Positions 55,806-64,000 of a stretch of DNA of 64,000 bases are shown piece by piece. Position 1 is the stretch's first letter; each line of letters starts with the position of its first letter. Below the pieces are notes generated by a model. It made no database searches and was not told where the DNA came from. It saw only the letters and a program-made list of their open reading frames with translations. The DNA is from Blasia pusilla (Eukaryota > Marchantiophyta > Marchantiopsida > Blasiales). The position numbers and the translations under genes are program-made. Location: the NCBI GenBank assembly GCA_050084515.1, contig CM114271.1:42780001-42844000 (forward strand), in the 5' to 3' direction.

Positions 55806-57851
55806 TTGCATTGTTGGATGGCATATGCATACGGTGTGTCAATAGATCTGAAACTGACATTAGAGATTGCATCCTTCCCCTTCTTGTTTCCCTTCCATGG
55901 CGGCTATTTCCAAGGGACCTCAACATTTTTTGACTATAATCGTGCTCGGAGCCGCCAACTATTTAGTCCATTTTCTTTGTTTGAGCCTTATGCTTCATTA
56001 ATGTACCAGATACGGCAAGCAATTGCGTTATGCTCTACCTCAAAAGCATTTGTTCTAAATAGGGAACTAGACCAACTTCGTAGAGATATGCCCCACTTGA
56101 GTGATGCGAGCTTGCATCACCATCTTTCTAAGTATTCAATTAGCCCCCAGATCCCAGGAAGCCCTGCATGGCATCGAAGGTATTTGAAAGATTTAAAGGC
56201 TTTGGCGCACAAATGGGGAATGCCATATTTTTTCTTAACACTAACTTCTAACAAAGTATCTGCAACAAGATGGAATGAATTTTATGATATTGAAGCTATA
56301 CTTGCCAAGTTTAACCCTGACTTCACTTGGCGTGATGCTCCAACTGAGTGTGCACTATTATTCCATACCAGACTCCACTCTTTTATATCTTCATTCAGTT
56401 TTTTAGGCCCACGTATCTTGGGAAGAGTTGCAGAATATTTGCTTTGTTATGAATTACAGGGCAGAGGGAGTTTGCATTGCTATATGATTTTATGGGTCTA
56501 TCCTGATGATGTTGGACGAATTACGTCAGAAATATGTTCATATATTCCATGTCCTGACCCCAATCTACATCTGCTCCATCCTAGATCTACCCTCAACCCA
56601 AGTGAAGAACTATTAAGCCTAGTGCTTAAGAAGATATCAAAGACTTGGAATCAAGAGTAGGTTTTGAAGACCGTACTACTAACTATCTCCAAAATGATTT
56701 GGGATCGGGATGTCACCCCTACTAACAGCAACAACGAGTATTGATGTTGTTTGTCTTGATGTAGAAGTTGTTACAGCTCATTTTGCTTTCAACATTCCGA
56801 TCCGTGGTGATATTCCATCTATGCATGCTACTCCAGATCCCTACATGAAACTTAAGGTTGCCCATGTGATTGTAGTTGATGATTTCTCAATGCTGACAAC
56901 AAAACTCTTGCAGATTATAGTCATGCGAATAAATGAAGTTGCAAAGTGCAGTAGCCAAAATCTGCTCGAAGGAAAGCTCCTCATCCTTGTAGGCCACCTA
57001 TGCCAGCTTTCACTGTTTGCAGCCACAAGGTTTCCAATTTATGTCATGGCTACCATATTACTTCCTCTAATTTCCTAAAGAGTGCACTCTCCTTTGAATT
57101 GGTTACACCTGTACGACATTCAAGTGATCCTCTTTATAATCAATTCCTAACTTCTATCAGATCTGCTATTCCAGCACAGGCCCAGATTGATGACAATCTA
57201 GGACCCTGTTTTGTGTCTCGGAATGAAGCTACAGATTTCATCACTTCTAACACAACAATCATTTGTAATCATTGTGATGATGTGGCCATGTTCAATCTCC
57301 TATCCCTCAGAAGAATTTTTGGAGATGCTTCTATTATCAAAGTGGACGTTATTTCTTACGCTCCTCCACAACCAGAATTTGATATTTGGTTAAATGATGA
57401 ATCTTTCCACCAACTACCATTCGTTGCGCTCCACTGTCGAGTTATGATTACATCTAATGTTAACTTGAAGTGCAAGGCAGCCAATGGATCTCTTGGTAGT
57501 GTTTGATCTTATCTATGAGAACAATGAGTTGGTTTATATTGTTATCATTCTTCAATCCAATGGACATTCTATCAAAATAGGTAGAATTTCTCTACTCTAA
57601 GGTATGACTCGTATCGTAAATATATCAAGAGGTCATTTCCACTTATATAAGGCTATGCCATGACTGCACACAAAATTCAAGGTTCCAATGTTGAAGGTCG
57701 TTATTTTCTGGTTGTTCAGTCAATTTTTGCATTGGGATTAGCCTATGGTATGCTATCTAGGGTAAAAAATAGAGATCTATTGCGCATATTAGGATCATTG
57801 GACCCTAATGGCTTCCTAGTAATTGGTCAGCGGGTTGCAAGTGTCTCTTAA
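55806..57851 (+). pseudogene. Helitron Rep-helicase relic
   Basis: The Rep part (55806-56660) reads FPFLFPFHGGYF, MPYFFLTLTSNKVSATRWNE and GRVAEYLLCYELQGRGSLHC. The HUH nuclease motif is degraded: the position of canonical PHxH is LHCY, so the second His is lost. Pif1-type helicase pieces follow in several frames: VIVVDDFSMLTTK (motif II, about 56865), LLILVGHLCQL (about 56975), ELVTPVRHSSDPLYNQFL (about 57095), LHCRVMITSNVNL (about 57430), and MTAHKIQGSNVEGRYF with AYGMLSRVKNRDLLRILG (57660-57810). The Walker A region is missing. Classical Helitron family, inactive. Ends were not found. Confidence 0.88.
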
Positions 57852-58289
57852 TTTTGTATTGTTACATTTTATGTAGCTTTTATATAAGCATATCGGCCAG
57901 AGCCAGCTCAAGCAAGGGACGTAGTGTCAGATCTGTTCCTCACTCACAACAAAATGAGTAGTTTCCTTTATATGACCATGAACCGAATCCAACGATTATG
58001 AGATCTTCAATCTCAGCGATAGAATCAAACCCCCACTCAATCACCAATACAGGTTAATCCCTATGCCTCCCTTCCCTCATTTTCTATATTGTCTTTTGTT
58101 GCTGTATCTAATTCATGACCCACATGTGCCCTCAAGTTACCTGGACTTTGCTAGCATGATACTTTCAGACATTCAAACACAGCCAAAGGAATTCAAGCCC
58201 AGGTTCATATTTCCCACAAAAAACAGATATAATACGTGGACAACCTAGGGATGGTTCCTGCCTTTTGGGAGCATGGTGTGACGGGAAGG

Positions 58290-58804
58290 CAGATCCAGAG
58301 TCTCATAAGCCAAGGCTAGCTATGGGATGCTAAGTTCCGACGTTTGAACAAGGATGCATCAGCATCAGGTATTCTTGCTATTATTATGTAGTTTTCCTTT
58401 CCAATTCATCTTTCAGTTTGTCCTCTCTCTTGCTTTGAGAATAACTCCAATACATTTCTATTTCAGGAATCCAGAAAGAAGTTCTCAAATACAAAAATGT
58501 TGACTTCAAGGAGACTTCACTGAGAAGAAAAGATGTTACTAGGCTCTTTAACCTTGTATCTGGTGGCATAAGACTAGATCAACTACGAGTCTTGAAACAC
58601 AAGATGCATTTTCCACTACACATGTTATTAGAGCTTAGCTCAGCTAAAGCTACTCATCTCATCGATAGGATGAAGGCAACCCAAGAGAACAGGCAGCTAC
58701 CAAAATTTTAACCCATTCCTGTTGATGTTGACAATCCATCACATTTTCCAATGCTTCCAGAGTTTGATGATATAATCAGACCTTCCAATGCTCCCTCAGA
58801 CTAG
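58290..58804 (+). CDS. Unknown protein, two probable exons
   Basis: A frame reading LWDAKFRRLNKDASAS ends at a possible donor (CAG/GTATTC, about 58369). An acceptor TTTCTATTTCAG (about 58467) leads into GIQKEVLKYKNVDFKE, then LVSGGIRLDQLRVLKHKMHF, with a stop at 58710 and another at 58802. The joined reading is plausible but matches nothing I know. Position right after the Helitron helicase suggests a Helitron accessory or captured gene fragment. Confidence 0.35.
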
Positions 58805-59779
58805 CGAATTCCTTTCAACACTGTAGTCTCCTAGCAAAAGGAAGTGTGTTGCTAAGTTAGTCATTGTTTATTAGTTCTCATTAACCTATTGTATTGGGTA
58901 TTTTGCACATCATGTTGCACTAACTATGGACTTTTTCTCTCCTTATTCATGAATATTTAGATGGATGTTTGTTATCTCCACATATGCCAAACTAATCACC
59001 TCATTTCATGTGTAGGTCTTTCTTGGAGTTTTTGCCACCTTAGATATAGTCGTACCGATTTTTTTATGCCCCTGGCTATTCCACTGACTTTTTCTCTACT
59101 TTAGTCATTTGAACTAATGTGATCAGCTCACCTGGCTTCCATTTTCCAATTATATTAAATTACTTTTGATTTACCACAACCTAATTCAAAGATTCTCGGT
59201 TACACAATGCTACCATAAATCTATGCTCTTTTTTAATTTTAATACTTCTCCTGAGCCCATGGTATTTACAATGAATTATTCTTTTGATACATGTTCACAT
59301 TTATAAATGGTCCACACATATGTCTTATTTTTGTCCACACCACTTTGTCTTCCCAATATCACATTCTACTTTGTTCTTCTTCATGTTACCATTTCTACTT
59401 TGATACTTAACTTAGATGATTCCATCTTCATTATGACTGTCGTAGTACTTGCTCTTGCTGCTTCATTTTGCAAGTGCTTCTTTAGGGTGTTCACTTCATT
59501 GACAAATAGCCACCTTCTAGACTACATTTTATTTCAGTTCTGCTTTATTCTGTGTAGATCTAACTAGATTGATCTATACTTTCATAATTTCTTCATTATA
59601 CTATCAGGTGTTTTCTCTCATACTTGTGCATCTAGTAATGGCAAAACAATGCTATCTCCTTTCTAGGGATTGTTGCACCTCCCTTCCTACTTTCGTGCTT
59701 CTACATTTCCTAGTTTGCCCTTCGTATACTTTTGTGATCTGGCTTCCCTTTCCTATTTCATATGAACACGATTTTGCAG

Positions 59780-60142
59780 GCTTGGCGAGATGACGGCGAG
59801 TGCCGCGAATTTCAACAAGGCTACACTGGAGATTTTGCAAAGTGGGATCATGATGATCACAACCAATCCGCGAACATCTATGACTCTATTCATGAGTCTT
59901 TAGACAATGCTGAAAGGCACTTCCCACGCCTTAATGTAGAAATATGTTGCCTTGTTGATGTCTTGCAGCTTGAGCGGGATGCACGTTATTCTACTGCAGT
60001 TGAGCTACATGATAGAAAGTTGCAGATTAAAGATGCTAGGACACATTTCAAGGACTTCTTGAAAGATGTCCAAGAGTACTTAGACAAGGATCCAAAACTT
60101 AGTCTCCAGGCTTCCATTATCATGTCTCTTCTCAAACCATAG
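59780..60142 (+). CDS. Unknown acidic protein, terminal exon candidate
   Basis: A pyrimidine-rich stretch and ATTTTGCAG (ending 59779) form a good acceptor before AWRDDGECREFQQGYTGDF. The frame is open for 120 codons, hydrophilic and helix-prone (LERDARYSTAVELHDRKLQI), ending TAG at 60140-60142. No domain recognised; possibly the last exon of the gene fragment at 58290, or part of a captured gene. Confidence 0.35.
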   Translation, partial: AWRDDGECREFQQGYTGDFAKWDHDDHNQSANIYDSIHESLDNAERHFPRLNVEICCLVDVLQLERDARYSTAVELHDRKLQIKDARTHFKDFLKDVQEYLDKDPKLSLQASIIMSLLKP

Positions 60143-61236
60143 TTAGCATTCTGATCTTTCTGATGTTCAACTAGTTCTATTACGGCTCTATATCACCTGC
60201 TAGTCTTTGGGATTGCTACATCTACAACTCATTTTCACCTAGATCACATGCAGATGTATGCATGCACTTCTCTTATGAGCATCATCTTAGACCATTTCAG
60301 CCTATATCAAATCTCGTCGGATATCAATTCTGGGTCAACATATAATAACCACCATATTAGCACAATTCTTCATTTTCTTTGTATTAGCACAATTAGTGCT
60401 TCAAATACTAGTGTATTCTAATTCTCATGGGTTCGGCTCACTCACACTGCCTATTTTTGGCATCTTCTTGAATTTTGTGCTTCCACATTGCATCATGTTC
60501 AGGCCAGCCGAGGTCATGTGAGCATCTAAACAACCACACATTATTTTGTGCAACAATATCCTCTCAATTTTTCCTGCTTTATTAATAATTCAAATCCACA
60601 ACGAATGTCAGTTATTCATGATATCTTTCTTTTGAAGACTCTCAAAGCATAAGCTTTCATTTATGCATATCTAGCCATCGTAAAAAAATTAGAGTTCTTT
60701 TGGCTTAGTCTACCTCAAATCACCCTATTTGAGTTCTATGCTCATCACAATATAGTTCTTCGTGTCGCCTCGACCTTGCCGCACCCTCCCTATCTGAACC
60801 GTCCATCTACTACATGCAGCCCAACCTTAGCTTCCAATATTCTCTGTACAGCGTAAAAGAAAAAGGAGTTTCCAAATTTATTAAGTTTAGTCTCGCTTGA
60901 TAATTCCACCCTTATCAACATTGTTATCACCTTAGCAATCCTAGACCGCACCCTAGTTTAACTTGGTGTTTTTCTTTTATTTCAGGTGATTTCTTTACTT
61001 GAAGAATTTTAGGGGTACCAAAAATGACAAATGATTTCCTTTGAAGTAGATAAGGATGAGAAAAAAAAATTCTCTTATAAGTTAAGGGGTCTAGACCCCA
61101 AAACGTTGCAGGTGATGCAAAGCCTTTCATATAGTGACCCCCTTGAGATCTTGCCTCTATACACAGGAAACTCCCTCCTCATATCTGTGAATTGATATCA
61201 TGGGGATGAGACTAAAGTTGAGCTACATGGCTTTAC
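60143..61236. other. AT-rich intergenic DNA, nothing supported
   Basis: Only short frames and AT-rich simple stretches; no repeat or motif identified. Confidence 0.4.
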
Positions 61237-61556
61237 GGTCTCCCGAACTACATAGTCCAACTAGGCTTGTGGTTGTTCCTTCAACATCTAAAAGATGGCG
61301 AGCTGAACCTCATTTGAAACTCACCGAAGTTTGAACCCCTGCGACCTTACTTCAAGCGTTATTGCTACCTTTCTTCTTCATCAGAGATAACTCCTTGGTC
61401 TCCCCAACCACATAGTCCAACTGGGCTTGTGGTTATTCCTTCAACACCTAAAAGATGGCGCGTTGAACCTCATTGAAACTCACTCAAGTTTGAACCCCTG
61501 CAACCTTACTTCAAGCGTCATTTCTAACTTTCTTCTTCACCGGAGATGACTATTTG
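61237..61556 (+). repeat. 160-bp tandem duplication
   Basis: GGTCTCCC(G/C)AAC(T/C)ACATAGTCC starts copies near 61237 and 61397. Both run through TTCAAGCGT(T/C)AT to the TTCTTCTTCA(T/C)C(A/G)GAGAT end. Around a dozen differences, so moderately old. Confidence 0.88.
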
Positions 61557-62689
61557 TGGGTCAACCCCTCCAAGGTCTTGTTCCTCCAACAAGTTGCCAA
61601 GAGTCTTGGATGGGGAGTTTTCTTGAAGGGGAGGGGAGGGATTTTGGCTTTGTCCCCCCAAGTAGCTATGTCCCTTTTTCACCAAAGGCTAGTCACAAGA
61701 CATGTCCGCGTCTCGCCTAATTAGCTTAGTGGCTGGTTCTGCCCCACTTCCTATGTTTGCAACTAGCTAGTCTAGGTTGCAACTTTGATGGGTCATATCA
61801 AGGTCTTTTCTCCTTGGACCCGCAATCATGATTCTCTTCCTAAGTCCTCCGCTAGTGTGGGCTCAAAAGACTAAGATATTCACAATCCGCCTAGTCAGAA
61901 ACAATAGCTCGCCTACTATGCAAGAGAGTGCTCTATTTGCACGTAACGGATCAAGTAGAAGTAGAGATCCTGGTAGAAGCTTCCCTAGTTGTGGTGGACA
62001 TATGGATATAACACACATCATTACGAATCAACTCCAATATCTTGAATGCTCTTCTACCTTGCTTTGGAAATAAAAAGCTAGCTTATTTTCCAAATTTCCA
62101 AGAAGGGCATACCTCTAACATAGTAGGATTCGACACTTTAGGAAGTCCTATCATTAGATTAGATGATGAAAGACTCTACAGTTTTTGAAGATTCATATGC
62201 CCTATTCTCTCATGCCAGACATTGAAATCTTTGACTTGTTGGATAGTTTGACCATACATTGTTGTTTGAATCTATGACATGGAAACATTTAATTTGATCG
62301 TTGTTTTGAGATCTTATTCCAACACATTCTTAAATTACGTTGTGATGGAGGATAAGAGTATCTCTCAATAGAGTTTGACAACTACTTACATAAAAAATAA
62401 CATCCAACAACAAGTCACTTATCATTACATCCCATAACAAAATGAAATGGATGAGTAGATGAATTAATATATTTCTTAGGCGACATATGCTATGTTGAAT
62501 GAAAAGAACATTCATAAGGTGTATTAGGTAAAGACTATAATGTATGCAGTCTTTTTAAATAATTTAATTCCAATAGCATGAGTTCATGATAAGATTCCAT
62601 TCGAAATCTTTAGAAGAAGTATTCTTTAGGAAGACTTTTATTCTTGAAAGTTTTTGTTTGTATTTATTATGCTTATGTTCTTTCTGAAA
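61557..62689. other. Intergenic, possible copia debris
   Basis: The stretch from about 62580 (ATTCCATTCGAAATC) resembles the KTPYE region that precedes the copia fragment at 62690. Nothing else recognisable. Confidence 0.3.
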
Positions 62690-62850
62690 GACGTCACAAA
62701 TTAGATCCTAAATCATAGAGATGTATCTTCATTGGAAGACCTGATGAAAGTAAGGGATATAAGTGCTACATTCTATCCTCTAGACAACTTATTAGTAGTT
62801 GCAATGTTATTTTTTATGAACTTAAGTCATGAAATGCGCCATCTAAACCT
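62690..62850 (+). pseudogene. Ty1/copia pol fragment (integrase-RT linker)
   Basis: Reads HKLDPKS, a stop, RCIFIGRPDESKGYKCY, then SSCNVIFYELKS. This is the conserved block downstream of the copia integrase core (KLDxKSxKCIFVGYSxxSKGY). It differs strongly from the copia element at 25.2 kb (KADKYIFVGYEEGLKGY), so it is another family. Confidence 0.75.
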
Positions 62851-64000
62851 ATTTCACCTTTAAAGATGTTTGTGGAGAGGAAGAATATTACTATAATGCA
62901 ATAGACATTGCCTAAGTACTAATGTAGGGTTAGGAGAGGTCTTAGACTCTTAAATTAAATACATCAATCCATGGTTGGAAAGAGTATGTATTCACTCTAT
63001 TGACACTAGTCAAAACTGAATTAAGATTTCATAGACATTTACCTTTTAAAAAAACTTTCAATATCAAGTAGGGTCACACAGCCTGGTCATAAATGAAGGA
63101 TTTCTTGCAACACATCATGTATATATGATAATTTCCCTTCAAAATCAAGAACCGAGTTGTTTTAAAGAATCTGCATGTAAGGTTGAATGGATTTGTTGTG
63201 CGCCTACTTCCTTGAACATCGGTCTCACTAATAAACATCCAAACACGCTCACATAAGCCTTGATTTGGATCAACGAGCCTTGTATCTCTGAAGTCTTGGT
63301 CTCAGGTCATCCTTCAAGCTCAACCGATCTAGGCGGGTTCAATTATCAACCCAACCCCTCACTCCCCAACATAGGCAAGTCTTTCAAGACCTTGCACAGA
63401 CTACCTTGATAGTTTAGGAACCTAAAAGGGTGCTTGTACGCCGGGCGGTCCTAATTTCCCAATTGACCTCGAACGAGTCTCTTACTAAGACTCAATATCT
63501 AAATGACGCGTCAAGGTCCAAGGTTGGTGTCCATAATTGGCCCATATGGACTTGGAATCCTATGCCCTTGGTTCATCCCGATGATTCCAAACGAAGGGTT
63601 CAAGTTCAAAACACTCTTGAAGACCCTTTCCCTTATATGTAGGTCTAAAGATCCCCACCTAGAGCCCGTCCCCATGGAGTGCACGACTGAAGGTCCCACT
63701 AGGCCTAGGCCAACAATCCTATAGGTTAGTCACATGAGACAACCACTTTCATCCAGTATCACAGGCGTGCTCTACCAATTTCTGACGTTTGGTTCTGATG
63801 GGGCTTAAAAAATGACTAGCTATAGTTCTTTTATTTCCCAAGGATTGTCCCTGATGTTTCTGTGTCGTAAATTTCTCAGCGCTTAAGGACCAAAGACCCA
63901 CCTATGGTTTGAGAAATGATAACTATTGATCGTACATCAGAAGGATCCCGTGATGATGGAATTTCTCCATGGGGACTTGCTCCTACTCCCTACCTTCAGG
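62851..64000. other. Intergenic, nothing supported
   Basis: Short frames only. A minus-strand tRNA-like string near 63760-63790 (TTGGTAGAGCACGCC) lacks a full cloverleaf. Confidence 0.35.

Noticed and set aside
55338-55806. Second short element inside the right flank
   Set aside because: The CTGC duplication and the solo-LTR comparison show that the LTR ends at 55333; what follows is flank.
63740-63795. tRNA gene on the minus strand (TTGGTAGAGCACGCC)
   Set aside because: D-arm-like string only; no matching acceptor stem or proper T-loop found, so at most a degraded tRNA-derived repeat.

Overview
The window is nuclear DNA of a plant. Evidence for this is two multi-exon genes with GT-AG introns, TATA boxes, telo-box motifs, Ty1/copia and Ty3/gypsy retrotransposons and a Helitron. 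One host gene matches the plant-specific NTMC2T6 family of SMP/C2 proteins. Transposon-type proteins like those known from charophyte algae and seed-free plants suggest a bryophyte or other seed-free land plant. The species cannot be fixed from the sequence alone.

Layout: 1-4.9 kb is a decayed minus-strand Ty3/gypsy element (gag, protease, start of RT) that runs off the left edge. 4.9-6.1 kb is the 3' end of a second gypsy family: the C-terminal half of an integrase fused to a PHD finger. 7.2-14.7 kb holds host gene 1, a nine-exon gene that I reconstructed in frame. Its product has a transit-peptide-like N-terminus, a peptidoglycan-binding-like domain, one membrane segment and a coiled coil. 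14.7-21.7 kb has tandem repeats and hairpins but no gene I can support. 21.7-33.7 kb (minus) is host gene 2, an NTMC2T6-like tether protein of twelve exons. An almost pristine Ty1/copia element (25.2-30.7 kb) sits antisense in its seventh intron, between two identical 681-bp LTRs and a 5-bp target duplication. 35.2-35.9 kb is a long foldback element. 38.1-38.9 kb is a dead gypsy RT. 40.0-44.3 kb is a decayed gene of an uncharacterised transposon-type family, split by a 633-bp solo LTR.

The most interesting part is 45.0-55.3 kb: a Ty3/gypsy-type element of about 10.3 kb whose polyprotein has a C5-cytosine DNA methyltransferase domain inserted between protease and reverse transcriptase, and a PHD finger at the integrase C-terminus. 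It is therefore a retrotransposon carrying both a DNA-methylation writer and a histone-reader-like module. The solo LTR at 41.6-42.3 kb and the integrase-PHD fragment at 4.9-6.1 kb belong to the same or a closely related family. Many stop codons in this family are what C-to-T decay of CGA, CGG, CAG or TGG codons would give. DNMT-bearing gypsy elements have been reported from the charophyte Klebsormidium, so the principle has precedent; the host, domain layout and decay pattern here merit follow-up.

55.8-57.9 kb is a decayed Helitron (Rep plus Pif1-like helicase) flanked by unknown spliced exons. The remainder to 64 kb is AT-rich repeat-derived DNA with a tandem duplication and a copia fragment.
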